A stretch of DNA of 52,086 bases from an uncultured Lachnospiraceae bacterium (GCA_910579615.1 CAJTUA010000029.1:1-52086), one strand, 5' to 3'. Positions 16,650 through 26,034 are shown, counted from the first letter of the stretch. Notes: generated by a model not told the origin, from the letters alone. A program made the numbers and translations.

Positions 16650-17879
16650 ATGACTTATACCGCAGGTGAACTCGCAAAAAAACTGGGTGTTTCCGCCCGC
16701 ACCGTCCGCTTCTACGATGAAAAAAATCTTCTGTCCCCGCACGGGTATTCCGAGGCGGGATACCGGCTTTACAATGACGAAAGCGCCGAACGGCTCCAGA
16801 AAATCCTGATGCTGCGCTTTATGGATTTTTCGATTGAACAGATTGCAGATATGATGAAGGAAGAACATTTTGATGTGAAGGAGTCGCTGTTGGAGCAGGA
16901 GCGCCTGCTGACGGAGAAGAAAGAGCATATTGAGCGGATACTCGCGGCGGTGCGCAAAACCAGGGATATCCTGATAGCCGAAGGCGGCGCGGATAAAACG
17001 CAGCTTTCCCCGTCCCAATACGCACAAGATTTCTGGGAAAATATGCGCCGCATTATTGAAATTACCCGCGCGCGGGAATATGTCATTGCGCAGTACGGCA
17101 CGGACAGCAATTTAAACAGCCGCATCTCCATCCATGATTACTCCACCGCCTCCGTCGGCTTCTACCCGTGGATGCTTGACGAAATTGCCCTCGCCCCGAA
17201 TATGAAGGTGCTTGATATCGGCTGCGGAAATGCCGCTTTCTGGCGCGGGGTCGCTGCCCGGCTACCAGAAAACCTCGAGCTTCACCTCGTAGACTATTCT
17301 TCCGGAATGCTCGCCAGTGCAGAAAAAAATATGTTGGAAATACAGAGGCAATTTCCGGAAAAACACCTGAAATACATCCTCGACAAGCGCGATGCTACGG
17401 ATTTTTCTTATCCGGTATCCGGCTTTGACCGGATTATGGCAAACCATGTATTGTTCCATTTAAACCGGGAAGCCCGCTTGGAATTATACAAAAAAATCAA
17501 TGCCCTGTTAAAAGATGGCGGTCGCTTTTCCTGCAGTTTAATCGGAAAAACGCACCTGGTACAGCTCCATGAACTCGTCCGGAAATTTTATCCGGAAATT
17601 GCAATTCCAAGCAATACGTTTGATATTTTTCTGGAGACTGCCGCGCAGGAGCTTTGCAGCGATTTCACGGTTTTGGAAACGGCAGAGCAGGAAAATGATT
17701 TGCTTGTACCGGATGCGGAAGCTGTGTTTGATTATGTCGCTTCCTATTCCGCCAAAGCAAGAGAAATCCTTGAAAAAAACCACGAATTATTCATCGAACG
17801 GGTGCGCGGACAGATGAATGAGGAAGGATTATTTTTCATCCACAAATCGACAGGACTGCTCATCTGCCAGAAGAAGTGA
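16650..17879 (+). CDS. MerR-family regulator fused to a SAM-dependent methyltransferase
   Basis: A 409-residue fusion. Residues 1-70 form a MerR winged helix (YTAGELAKKLGVSARTVRFYD, then SEAGYRLYND), residues about 75-110 a coiled dimerisation helix, and residues about 150-300 a class I methyltransferase with motif I VLDIGCGNA at 187-195 and a later IMANHVLFHL. The rest is helical. The start ATG follows CAAGGAGG. The methyltransferase may act as the ligand-sensing domain or modify the inducer; substrate unknown. The MerR promoter upstream argues that the protein controls its own gene. It is convergent with the VTT-domain gene 71 bp away. Confidence 0.88.
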   Translation: MTYTAGELAKKLGVSARTVRFYDEKNLLSPHGYSEAGYRLYNDESAERLQKILMLRFMDFSIEQIADMMKEEHFDVKESLLEQERLLTEKKEHIERILAAVRKTRDILIAEGGADKTQLSPSQYAQDFWENMRRIIEITRAREYVIAQYGTDSNLNSRISIHDYSTASVGFYPWMLDEIALAPNMKVLDIGCGNAAFWRGVAARLPENLELHLVDYSSGMLASAEKNMLEIQRQFPEKHLKYILDKRDATDFSYPVSGFDRIMANHVLFHLNREARLELYKKINALLKDGGRFSCSLIGKTHLVQLHELVRKFYPEIAIPSNTFDIFLETAAQELCSDFTVLETAEQENDLLVPDAEAVFDYVASYSAKAREILEKNHELFIERVRGQMNEEGLFFIHKSTGLLICQKK

Positions 17880-17950
17880 TTTTTGTTTTCTCCGCAAACT
17901 CCCTACATCCGCCCAAAACTCCGGGAAGCAGGGATTCCACCCGCGCTTCC

Positions 17951-18520
17951 CTAGATGCCTCCCAGCTTCGCAAACGCAATGCTGTATGCCAAAATGCACC
18001 ACGGTTTTCCCAGTATGATAATCGCGGCAAATTTTTGCATCCGCATCTTTGTCAATCCCGAAAAATAGCAGAAAAAATCATCCGGGAAGAGCGGCAGCAC
18101 CATCCCGAGGAACAACAGTACCGTATAGGATTTACTCTTTCCCGCCCACTCGGAATATTTGTCGTATTTATCCTTCGGGAAAATATTCTGCACCAGGCTA
18201 ACGCCATATTTTTTCGCAAGAAGAAAAGCAATCAGGGAACCCAACGATATGCCGATATAATTGCACCAGAAGCCCCCCGCGCTCCCAAAAAGCACTGCGC
18301 CCGCCGCGCAGCCAAGGAAACCCGGAAGTACCGGAATTACCACCTGCATTGCCTGAATCACCACGAGGATGACCGGGGCAAACACACCGAATTTCGCGAC
18401 ATATTCCTGCAATGTCTCAACCGAATGAAATTGCCCGCCCATATACGCTTTCAGCAGGAAAGCAACAATTACCAGGCAGAAAAACACAAAAAACGACGTT
18501 GAAATTTTCTTTACACTCAT
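17951..18520 (-). CDS. TVP38/TMEM64 (VTT/DedA-like) membrane protein
   Basis: A 189-residue integral membrane protein with five or so hydrophobic segments. VIPVLPGFLGCAAGAVLFG and CNYIGISLGSLIAFLLAKKYG correspond to the VTT-domain core (G-rich, with a GxxG..F.A+..G pattern). LPLFPDDFFCYFSGLTKM matches the second conserved region (FP.D...+.AGL). Relatives are proposed lipid scramblases or transporters. The start follows GGAGGTGGAGT. The gene appears monocistronic. Confidence 0.88.
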   Translation of the reverse strand: MSVKKISTSFFVFFCLVIVAFLLKAYMGGQFHSVETLQEYVAKFGVFAPVILVVIQAMQVVIPVLPGFLGCAAGAVLFGSAGGFWCNYIGISLGSLIAFLLAKKYGVSLVQNIFPKDKYDKYSEWAGKSKSYTVLLFLGMVLPLFPDDFFCYFSGLTKMRMQKFAAIIILGKPWCILAYSIAFAKLGGI

Positions 18521-19247
18521 ACTCCACCTCCATAAACCTAGTTTATCTGAAACAGATTAAAATAACATGAAAATATATTTAAGTTTTCCTTTCAATTTTT
18601 CGCTTTCCCATTTTCCTCCCCCTTCACACTACGGCTGTCGTTTGATTGCGGCTTTCAAAGCATACTGTGTGGAATGCCCTGAAAAAATACAAAATACGCT
18701 TAAGGGCATGATAAAAAAATCCTGCCGCCGGAATGGGTGTGAAGCTGCCACACCTATCCTGACGACAGGATAACATAAGAATTTCAAATTTTTATCTACT
18801 TTAGCGAAAGTGCCGACATATCCTTATAATAGAACTGGCACCTTCCCTGGCTGCGGGCTATGTAGTCCTGCTCCCCACCTCTTTTTGCCGTGTCATATTC
18901 CAAAATTACCGTCTGTTTCCCCGTGGTCGGCAAACCGTTGCCGCGCCATTTCGCGTTACCGTAATATCCTCCGGTTTCTGTTAGTTTTCAAACCACCAGG
19001 CTTCACTTTTCATTTTGTTTGCTCCGTTTTTCTTCCAAATTTACATGGGTACAGAATGTTTATCAACGTTTTCCCTATAAACTCCATTATATGAGCAAAC
19101 CAGATAAAACGCAAGAATTTTCTTCCACCCATCCGTCCCCCAAAAAAACTGCTGCAAAACAGCCAAAACCATTTTGCAGCAGACATTGTATCTCATCGTA
19201 TATAAAAATCACTTTCTTAAAGCCAGACGAAAATCTGGCGCTCCCCC
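18521..19247. other. 727-bp gene-poor region
   Basis: No intact gene is visible between the VTT-domain start and the end of the ABC permease gene. The part at 18805-18990 carries a minus-strand coding-like relic (listed separately). A small perfect hairpin (TATCCTG, ACGA loop, CAGGATA) lies near 18753-18770. The stretch 18990-19247 shows nothing I can support. Confidence 0.5.
18800..18992 (-). pseudogene. Possible coding relic
   Basis: Read on the minus strand one frame gives about 55 residues of plausible protein (ETGGYYGNAKWRGNGL, then QTVILEYDTAKRGGEQDYIA) ending at a TAA. A short preceding piece (MKSEAWWFEN) lies in another frame. It looks like the tail of a secreted beta-strand protein broken by a frameshift, but I cannot name the family and it may be chance. 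Confidence 0.3.
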
Positions 19248-19871
19248 CTATGATTCCCGTATTTTTTTCCACTCAAACGCCGCCGCAATCACAAGCAGTG
19301 CCGCCGCGAGCAAAAACACCTTCCCTTCCCCAGCGCCGTTTGACATGGAAAAAAGATAGAAATTACCCAGTTTTTCCTTCAATGTGAAATTTGCAATATA
19401 ATAAATCATCGCCACCATGTAGCCGACAGTCACATTTCCGGAAATCCCTGCGCCGAGTAATCCCAGGGCTCCGAGAAAAAGCGCGGAGGCGAGCGCACCT
19501 GTAAAATGTTCCACCGTCACGGCACTCTCGCACGCGCGCATCAGAAGTGTAAAACCGCCGAGCAGCACCGCCAGAAGCAGCACCGAATAGGCTACACGCA
19601 ATGCGCACACCGCCAGATAATTCGTGTGTTTGGAACGGATTAAATCCCGGATATTCTCATCCTGTTCCGGCAGGAATATTGGCGTGAGCAGGATTGCCCC
19701 CGTAAGGGAGAGCAGCATCTCAAGCGGCTGTGCCGCAAGTGTTCCGTTCAGGGAGGAAACCTCAAATACAACCGGCGTACAGACGGCGATTGCGAGCGCC
19801 GCGAGCAGGTGCGGCAAAAAATTATGCCGCAGATTTACTTTTATGATTTTTAACCAAAGTGTAGAGTCCAA
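19248..19871 (-). CDS. ABC exporter membrane subunit (second permease)
   Basis: About 207 residues with six hydrophobic segments. I prefer the TTG at 19871 (LDSTLWLKIIKV) because the GGAGGAATT just upstream is a good ribosome site; the longer ATG frame from 19898 encodes four glycines from that same ribosome-site sequence. The gene starts inside the end of the preceding permease gene (about 50-bp overlap), so it is translationally coupled and belongs to the same exporter. An ATPase with one large and one small membrane subunit recalls LanFEG-type peptide immunity exporters, but no lantibiotic gene is near. Confidence 0.75.
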   Translation of the reverse strand: MDSTLWLKIIKVNLRHNFLPHLLAALAIAVCTPVVFEVSSLNGTLAAQPLEMLLSLTGAILLTPIFLPEQDENIRDLIRSKHTNYLAVCALRVAYSVLLLAVLLGGFTLLMRACESAVTVEHFTGALASALFLGALGLLGAGISGNVTVGYMVAMIYYIANFTLKEKLGNFYLFSMSNGAGEGKVFLLAAALLVIAAAFEWKKIRES

Positions 19872-21198
19872 AATTCCTCCCCCTCCTTTTTTGTTCATAG
19901 ATTATCGCGGTTAGTGCTGCGAGCAGGATTGCAAGTACCGTATAAAATGCGCGGTTAAACAGGAAATCCCCATATTGTTCCTGAAAGGTATCCAGCTTAT
20001 AAAGCGAATTGTGCCGTATTGTCAGGTTGAATTTCCCGATATCGCCCGTAAGTGCACTAGAAAACATTCCGGTGAACCACCACGCCCCCTGCAGCAGAAT
20101 CGCAATCAACCCTGATGCGAGCTCCGTAAGAAGCATCCCAACTGCGCTCACTGCCATAAGCGTCGGGAGCATCCACAGCACGGTATAGCGCGCGAAGGCA
20201 AATATATCCATCTTAGCATCCGGATAAAATCCTATCACCTTTGCCTGCGCCATTGCCGCTGTGATAATTATCGGCAGAAACATTGCCGTGACAAGCGCCG
20301 CGTAGCGCGAGAAAATAAGCTTTGCCGAAGAAATCCGTCTGGAGTATACGAGCTGTTCCATGCGTGCCTTGCGGTCAAGCTGCATCAGCGATACCGCCAC
20401 AAACACTGGCAGAACCCCCAGCATAAACCCGACATAATCACAGTAAAGCCTTGCGTAGCCGCCTGTAATTTTGTCTTCATCCACCAACTGGCGGTATTCC
20501 TCCAACGCTTCCTCGTAGGTTTTTGGCACCTGAGAAAAATTGAAGACGATATACTTGTCGCTGTAGCGCGAGCCGCCGCCAATCAATTTGTCCGCCTCGC
20601 GCATCAGTTCCCGGAAACGCTCGTAGGTTATTGTTTCGGAAAGCGAATATTCCAGATGGGAGGATTCTTTCTCCACCGGATTCCTGTCCCCACCCACCAC
20701 AAAGCTGTTATCATCAGATGCCCAAATGCCGTCTTCCCCGCCAACCTCAAAGCGGAATGCACCGTCTTCTTCAAAACCGTCATTTTCGTCCTCCTGATTG
20801 TTCAGTTCCGCGCGTGTCTGCCCGGTTAATTCACAGATAATATCTGCCATTTTCTGACGCTTTTTCTCCACCAGATGAACTTCCTTGTAAAAACCGATGG
20901 GATAGGCAGTGTAGCTGTTTTGCAGATATTCCAACATCAACTGGTCCAATGCTCTTGGCATCAGGATTTCCGGTACCTCGCGCTCGGTCATGCCGTAGGA
21001 GGCAAACCCTGGCTTTGGTTCGGTTTCCGCGCCAGAAAGTTCGGAATGAAACTGCGTGTAATACATGGCAAAAATAGCGGCGGTATAGAGCAGGAATGTG
21101 AGTGAGCAGATTACCTTTTTGCATTCTTTTGCATATAGCCCGAACAGATTTTTTATTCCGGCGGTTCCGGCACCTGATTGTACTGACGATTGTTTCAT
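19822..21198 (-). CDS. ABC exporter membrane subunit with large extracellular domain
   Basis: A 458-residue permease. A first membrane segment at residues about 30-48 is followed by a large soluble region (about 50-270), then at least five membrane segments (FMLGVLPVFVAVSLM onward to the C-terminus), the ABC-2 permease layout. Start and stop overlap its neighbours: its ATG overlaps the stop of the ATPase gene (ATGA at 21195-21198). The soluble region is acidic and could handle a peptide or envelope substrate. Confidence 0.82.
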   Translation of the reverse strand: MKQSSVQSGAGTAGIKNLFGLYAKECKKVICSLTFLLYTAAIFAMYYTQFHSELSGAETEPKPGFASYGMTEREVPEILMPRALDQLMLEYLQNSYTAYPIGFYKEVHLVEKKRQKMADIICELTGQTRAELNNQEDENDGFEEDGAFRFEVGGEDGIWASDDNSFVVGGDRNPVEKESSHLEYSLSETITYERFRELMREADKLIGGGSRYSDKYIVFNFSQVPKTYEEALEEYRQLVDEDKITGGYARLYCDYVGFMLGVLPVFVAVSLMQLDRKARMEQLVYSRRISSAKLIFSRYAALVTAMFLPIIITAAMAQAKVIGFYPDAKMDIFAFARYTVLWMLPTLMAVSAVGMLLTELASGLIAILLQGAWWFTGMFSSALTGDIGKFNLTIRHNSLYKLDTFQEQYGDFLFNRAFYTVLAILLAALTAIIYEQKRRGRNFGLYTLVKNHKSKSAA

Positions 21199-22253
21199 TC
21201 CTCCACACCTCCCGAAAGTTCGCAGCCGTGGCTGTAAAGACAGTACATGTACGCATCCTCCACATTTGGCTCTGCATGTTCCGCGCCGAGCATGGATGGT
21301 GTTTCCTCGGAAATGATGCGGACTGTCGTATATTCATTTTGCACCAGCATCCCGGTAACAATATAATCCTTTTTCATCTGCGCCAGGAATTTTTTATTAA
21401 CATTTACCGTAAAGACTTTCCCTTTTGCGGCGTTGAGAAGTTCACAGACCGTTCCCTGCCAGAGAATGCGCCCGGCATTCATTATCGCGATATCCTCGCA
21501 GGTTGCCTCGATATCCCCTACAATATGTGTGGACAAAATAACGATGCGCTCCTCCGCCACCTCGCACAAAAGATTGCGGAAGCGGATGCGTTCCTCCGGG
21601 TCAAGCCCTGCGGTTGGCTCATCGACAATCAATACCTTCGGGTCATGCAGCAATGCCTGCGCAATGCCAAGCCTTCGCTTCATGCCGCCGGAGAGTGCCC
21701 GCACCTTTTTCCTGCGGTGTTCCGTGAGGTTGACGCGCTTTAGGAGTAGCTCCGCGCGCTCTTTCCTTATGCGCCCGTCCATCCCGGAGAGCACGCCAAG
21801 ATAATCCAGGCTTTCCTCCACGGTCATGGATGGGTACATGGAAAAGTCCTGGGGAAGATATCCGGTGATGGAGCGGATTTCCTTCGCCTGTTCAATCGGG
21901 ATGCCGCACACCGTGATGATGCCGCTTTGTTTTTTGTGCAGCGCCGCCAGCGTTTTCATCAGCGTGGTTTTCCCCGCGCCGTTGCGCCCAAGCAGTCCAA
22001 ACATTCCCTGATGGATGGTCAGGCTGACATTGGTAAGTGCCTGTTTTTTGCCGTAACATTTGTTGACGCTGCTGATTTTGATGCAGTTCTCGCCTGCCTG
22101 CGGAGCATTTCCTTGTTTTTGGGTCTGGTTTTCTGCCGGGTGATTATGCAAGCTTGCGTTTTGGTTTTTTGTATTTTGGTTTTGTGCATTTTGATTTTTT
22201 GCATTTTGGTTATGATTTTGATTTTGGTTTTGATTTTCCATCCCTGTGTTCAT
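21195..22253 (-). CDS. ABC exporter ATP-binding subunit with Asn/Gln-rich N-terminal tail
   Basis: An ABC ATPase of the CcmA/drug-exporter type: Walker A (GLLGRNGAGKTTLMKTL), Q-loop (LPQDFSMYP), signature (LSGGMKRRLGIAQALLHD), Walker B (VLIVDEPTAGLDPEE) and His switch (VILSTHIVGD). Residues about 5-50 are an unusual low-complexity tail of Asn and Gln with Lys, His and Ala, encoded by a degenerate short tandem repeat; the canonical domain begins near KISSVNKCYG. The exact start is uncertain: ATG 22253 or 22241, with GGAAAGG close by. It is first in the three-gene exporter operon. Confidence 0.88.
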   Translation of the reverse strand: MNTGMENQNQNQNHNQNAKNQNAQNQNTKNQNASLHNHPAENQTQKQGNAPQAGENCIKISSVNKCYGKKQALTNVSLTIHQGMFGLLGRNGAGKTTLMKTLAALHKKQSGIITVCGIPIEQAKEIRSITGYLPQDFSMYPSMTVEESLDYLGVLSGMDGRIRKERAELLLKRVNLTEHRRKKVRALSGGMKRRLGIAQALLHDPKVLIVDEPTAGLDPEERIRFRNLLCEVAEERIVILSTHIVGDIEATCEDIAIMNAGRILWQGTVCELLNAAKGKVFTVNVNKKFLAQMKKDYIVTGMLVQNEYTTVRIISEETPSMLGAEHAEPNVEDAYMYCLYSHGCELSGGVEE

Positions 22254-22416
22254 CCTTTCCTGCGGCAAATTCTGTTAAAATGCTTTCAAAGCGTATCATT
22301 GCGCTGTTTTCTATGGTGTGTCTGAAAATTGCGTTTTGTACGCCCCGCATAAAAGCGTTTTCAGGCACTCCCCTGTGCCGCCTTATCAGGATAACAGGGA
22401 AATTTCAATTATTTAT

Positions 22417-22959
22417 CTATTTTTCAAAGAAATTTTCACATTGTATATTTGATATCACAGGTCTATATAAAAGTATCGTAATCATCGCATTTATTCCACC
22501 CTTTATCAGGTTAAATGGAAGAAATGCCGGGATTAGCAGTTCCACAACCGCTTCCCTTGGACAGCCCATATAAATAGGAGTAACCAGATAATTCCAGAAC
22601 AGCATTACGAAAACCATACACCCCCATCCGCAAAACAATCCGGCGGCACCCGACAATTTACATCTTTTTTTGTAAATAAACGCAGCGGTACATGCGAAAG
22701 AACAGCTTGAAATGATATTCATCAAAAAACCTAAAATACCATTTTCACTGATTGTAAACATCTCCACGAGAGAAACAACCACCGCGACCAGAAATGAGGT
22801 GAGTGGTCCGAATATAAATCCACCCATTGCAATTACAACATCTTTTGGGTCATACTTCAAAAAAAGTACGAGGGGCACGCGCCCCGCCGCTGCCGCAACA
22901 TAAGCAAGGGCGCAAAGCATACCAATGGTTGTAAGTTTCTTTGTTCTGCGATTCATCAT
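22417..22959 (-). CDS. ribU: ECF transporter S component, riboflavin-type (RibU)
   Basis: A 180-residue, six-segment membrane protein. The segment VLFLKYDPKDVVIAMGGFIFGP is the FL.YDP..V motif of RibU riboflavin substrate-binding subunits, which work with a shared ECF energy module encoded elsewhere. The start is the ATG at 22959 (MNRRTKKLTT preceded by another Met) because GGAGGTATTT sits just upstream. The FMN riboswitch and terminator directly upstream independently identify a flavin gene. Import of riboflavin would be shut off when FMN is plentiful. Confidence 0.9.
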   Translation of the reverse strand: MMNRRTKKLTTIGMLCALAYVAAAAGRVPLVLFLKYDPKDVVIAMGGFIFGPLTSFLVAVVVSLVEMFTISENGILGFLMNIISSCSFACTAAFIYKKRCKLSGAAGLFCGWGCMVFVMLFWNYLVTPIYMGCPREAVVELLIPAFLPFNLIKGGINAMITILLYRPVISNIQCENFFEK

Positions 22960-22969
22960 AAATACCTCC

Positions 22970-23007
22970 AAAAAAAATTAACACCTGAAAGCAATGCCTT
23001 CAGATGC
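22970..23007 (-). terminator. Riboswitch-controlled terminator upstream of ribU
   Basis: On the minus strand GCAUCUGAA pairs with UUCAGGUGU over nine pairs (two wobble), followed by a run of eight U. The segment ACACCUU just upstream (23023-23017) is complementary to AAGGUGU at the 3' edge of the riboswitch (23108-23102), a ready antiterminator. Confidence 0.8.
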
Positions 23008-23097
23008 TATATTTTTAAGGTGTATTTGAAAATGTCAGCAAGGCATTTATCCGGCAGGCAGAAAAAGTGCACATTGTTAGAATAAACCTAACAAATT

Positions 23098-23215
23098 CCA
23101 TACACCTTCTTTAATCCAGACTATACTGTCGGTTTTGGATTTCCACCAAATCAGCGCCTGCACGCTCGCGGACTTTACCGCCGATCGGGAATTTCACCCT
23201 GCCTTGAAGACATTC
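23098..23215 (-). ncRNA. FMN riboswitch (RFN element)
   Basis: Read on the minus strand, the conserved RFN blocks appear in order: GGCAGGGUGAAAUUCCCGAU, CGGCGGUAAAGUCCGCGAGC, GGUGGAAAUCC, AAAACCGACAGU, AGUCUGGAU and a closing GAAGGUGU. All are near-consensus. It precedes the ribU gene with a terminator between, so it most likely controls transcription termination in response to FMN. Confidence 0.96.
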
Positions 23216-23350
23216 ACTTTATTCGGTTGTTGCTATTTATTATAAACACATTTTCTACAGATGTCAATTACAAATTCTTTTAAAATCCCCCATTTTATTC
23301 CCGCTCTGATGCCACAAACATTCCGCTGCCGCCCATAACTTCCCCTGTCT

Positions 23351-24730
23351 TTAGTCCTGTGCTTTTTGCGTTCCCCGAAAAAACCGCATCAGCACCACAA
23401 CCGCCACTGCCGACAGAATCATTTCCGCCGCGCACTGCGCATACGCAATACCATACAGCGGGGAAAGCGCGTTGAGGATATACAGTGCCGGGATTTCGAG
23501 CACAATCTTACGCAGGATTGCGAAGACAAAGGATTTCATGCCCATGCCGCACGCCTGGAAAACGCCCACTGCCAAAAAATCCATGCACAAAAACGGCATT
23601 CCGAGCGCAAAACCGCGCAAAAACTGTGTGCCGTAGTCCACGACCGCCGCTTCTTTCATAAACATTCCGACCACAGTTCCGGAGGCAAAGCAGAGGCAAG
23701 CGGTAACCACTGCCATAAAAATCAGGGAAATTCTCGCCGTATACCAAAAACTTTTTTTCATCCGCCCGTAATTTTTGCTCGCAAACGTGTAGCTGATTAA
23801 CGGCATGATACCCTGTGAAAGCCCGAATGCAATCTGCATTGGCACCATGCTGATTTTGTGAGAAATCCCCATCGCCGCCACGGCATCCTCGCCGAAAGAA
23901 GCGGTCATATTGTTGAGGATGGTCATGCCTGTGACGTTGAGTAAATTCTGGATGGAGGCCGGTATCCCGACCGCACAGATGCCAAGGAGTACCCGCCTGT
24001 CCGGCTTTGCCATCTGCGGCTTTATGCACACATAGGTTGTCCTGCGCTTTGCGCAGAGCAGTCCAAAGAAATACAGACATGCAACGCAGTTGGAAATAAA
24101 GGTTGCCAGCCCCGCGCCCGCAGCACCCATATGGAACCCCCACGGCAGGATGAAAATCGGGTCAAGGATAATGTTTAACAGACATCCGCTCATGGTTCCA
24201 AGGCTTGCGTGCAGCGAAGCCCCCTCTGCCCGCACCAAGTACGCGAGCACTACGTTCAGAATCGCCGGAGCTGCGCCGAAACTGACGGTCCATTTCAAAT
24301 ATTCTGCTGTCACGGCAGCGGTTTCATTGTCCGCGCCAAGAAGTGTGAGGCACGGATTTTGAAGCAATGTGTAGACGGCAGAAAAGAGAATCCCGCTTAA
24401 GAGCGCGTAATAAAAACCGGTTGCCGAGCTTTTCCTTACGGTCTCAATGTCCTTTTGTCCGAGCGCGCGGCTCATCATACTTGAGGAGCCCACGCCAAAG
24501 AGGTTGTTGACCGCGTTAAAGGCAAGCAGGAGCGGCGCTGCCAGGGTGACTGCGGCGGTCTCCTTTGATAAGTTTAACAGCCCTACGAAATACGTGTCCG
24601 CCAGATTGTAAAGCACCATGACAAGTGAGCTCAATATGGTCGGAATGGCAAGCTTGCGCACCGCCTTTGGTATTGGCATCTGCTCAAACAAAAATACTTT
24701 GTCCGCATTCACGGTTTGTTTTTTGTCCAT
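23351..24730 (-). CDS. MATE family efflux transporter
   Basis: A 459-residue polytopic protein with about twelve membrane segments in two similar halves. MPIPKAVRKLAIPTILSSLV and MVLYNLADTYFVGLL form the standard MATE beginning, and the second half repeats it (LLGICAVGIPASIQNLLNVT). Members export cationic drugs or metabolites with Na+ or H+. The start has AAAGGAG upstream. It follows the metallophosphoesterase gene by 20 bp on the same strand and is probably co-transcribed. Confidence 0.92.
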   Translation of the reverse strand: MDKKQTVNADKVFLFEQMPIPKAVRKLAIPTILSSLVMVLYNLADTYFVGLLNLSKETAAVTLAAPLLLAFNAVNNLFGVGSSSMMSRALGQKDIETVRKSSATGFYYALLSGILFSAVYTLLQNPCLTLLGADNETAAVTAEYLKWTVSFGAAPAILNVVLAYLVRAEGASLHASLGTMSGCLLNIILDPIFILPWGFHMGAAGAGLATFISNCVACLYFFGLLCAKRRTTYVCIKPQMAKPDRRVLLGICAVGIPASIQNLLNVTGMTILNNMTASFGEDAVAAMGISHKISMVPMQIAFGLSQGIMPLISYTFASKNYGRMKKSFWYTARISLIFMAVVTACLCFASGTVVGMFMKEAAVVDYGTQFLRGFALGMPFLCMDFLAVGVFQACGMGMKSFVFAILRKIVLEIPALYILNALSPLYGIAYAQCAAEMILSAVAVVVLMRFFRGTQKAQD

Positions 24731-24750
24731 TCAAAAAACTCCTTTATATT

Positions 24751-25863
24751 TTATTTCCCCTTCACGTCAATTACGACATACTCCGATTTGCACCCTGTCT
24801 TAAACAAAATTGCCCAGTCCGAAATCCCGGAAGTTACAATAAAATCCGTTCCGTTCCTGCGCGCAAGCCCGTAGGTCTTTGCATTGACACCCGTCCACTC
24901 CCCGACGTAGTTTACCGGGAAAAGCTGTCCGCCGTGTGTATGCCCCGAAAGCACCAAATCCACGCCCGCCGCTGCCAGCTCATCGTATTCGCCCGGCTGA
25001 TGGTCAAGCACAATCATATATTTATCCTGGTCAAGCCCCTGTACAAGCTCGGATGCCGTGGCGCGCCCGTTCCCATGCTCCTCCTCGGAACGGTCCTGTC
25101 TGCCAATGACATAAAAACGGTCGTCAAGCAGCACCGCTTCATCCTCCAGCACGACAACACCATTTTTCTCAAGCTCCGCCACCAAATCGTCCCCGCTATA
25201 GCCGCGGTACTCCGGACCGTAATAGCCCTTGTCGTGGTTTCCGAACGCATAATAGACCCCGTATGTAGTTTTCAGGGTTCCAAGCGCTTTGCACGCGTCA
25301 ACCATATCCTGTTTTGAAGTATCATCATCGACATAATCCCCGGTAATTACCACGATATCCGGGTTCTGCGCCTGCATCTGCGCCACATATTCCGCGAATC
25401 CCTTCCCATCAAAAGTCGTTCCGACATGGGAATCCGCAAAATGGACAATCCGCAATTCCCCGATTCCCTTGTCTGTTTCAATCTCATAATTTGTCTTCCA
25501 GACATGGTTCGCAAGCACCCAACCGATGCACAGATACACGGCTGTTGCCACGATTGCACACAGCCCTGCATAGTATTTCTGGAACGCCTGCCCCCGCTTT
25601 TTTGGGGCCAGCCAAAAAATCAGGTCACACAAAATCCAGAATACCACCAAATGCAGCACGCATATGATCGCATTCATATTGCCCATGGTCAGCCAGAGCA
25701 CCGCGACTAAGGCAAAAACCAGCACGGCGGAAAGCAGCATCCCCACACCTTTTTTCCCACCCGACAAATGCCTTACCCACCCAAACCTGTAAAAACGGCT
25801 GACCAGATATACAATCCCCGCCACCCCGCCTGCCATCAAGCCGCCAAAAATCAATGCCCACAT
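24751..25863 (-). CDS. Membrane-anchored metallophosphoesterase
   Basis: A 370-residue protein with an N-terminal membrane part (segments at residues about 3-20, 42-60, 64-86, 98-118) and a calcineurin-like phosphoesterase domain. The metal-binding motifs are all present: D144xH146 (FADSHVG), GD176 (VVITGDYVDDD), GN209H210D (AFGNHDKG), a later LDH (MIVLDHQPG) and GHTH (LSGHTHGGQ). The order resembles YkuE-like enzymes acting on lipid or envelope phosphates. The start ATG follows AAGGAGG. It sits first in a likely two-gene operon with the MATE gene. Confidence 0.92.
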   Translation of the reverse strand: MWALIFGGLMAGGVAGIVYLVSRFYRFGWVRHLSGGKKGVGMLLSAVLVFALVAVLWLTMGNMNAIICVLHLVVFWILCDLIFWLAPKKRGQAFQKYYAGLCAIVATAVYLCIGWVLANHVWKTNYEIETDKGIGELRIVHFADSHVGTTFDGKGFAEYVAQMQAQNPDIVVITGDYVDDDTSKQDMVDACKALGTLKTTYGVYYAFGNHDKGYYGPEYRGYSGDDLVAELEKNGVVVLEDEAVLLDDRFYVIGRQDRSEEEHGNGRATASELVQGLDQDKYMIVLDHQPGEYDELAAAGVDLVLSGHTHGGQLFPVNYVGEWTGVNAKTYGLARRNGTDFIVTSGISDWAILFKTGCKSEYVVIDVKGK

Positions 25864-26034
25864 ATTTCCCGTTCCTCCTTACGAAATTCATCACAAAACC
25901 CATCGCTTGTCTGCGTAAATTGCCAGGGTGTGCCAGACAACACATCCCCTCCACCCACGCATCCCGCCCTGTGCGATTTTTTGTACCAAATCCCGCCGAC
26001 ATCGCTAGTGTAATGATAGCGTTTTCTGCGCCGT

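Noticed and set aside
13756..22268. Lantibiotic locus (SpaRK-like two-component system plus LanFEG-like exporter)
   Set aside because: The regulator pair and exporter are about 4 kb apart with unrelated genes between, and no precursor peptide or modification enzyme is visible.
21102..22325. Plus-strand open frames across the ABC exporter operon
   Set aside because: They lie opposite clearly coding ABC genes and show no family motif or Shine-Dalgarno site.
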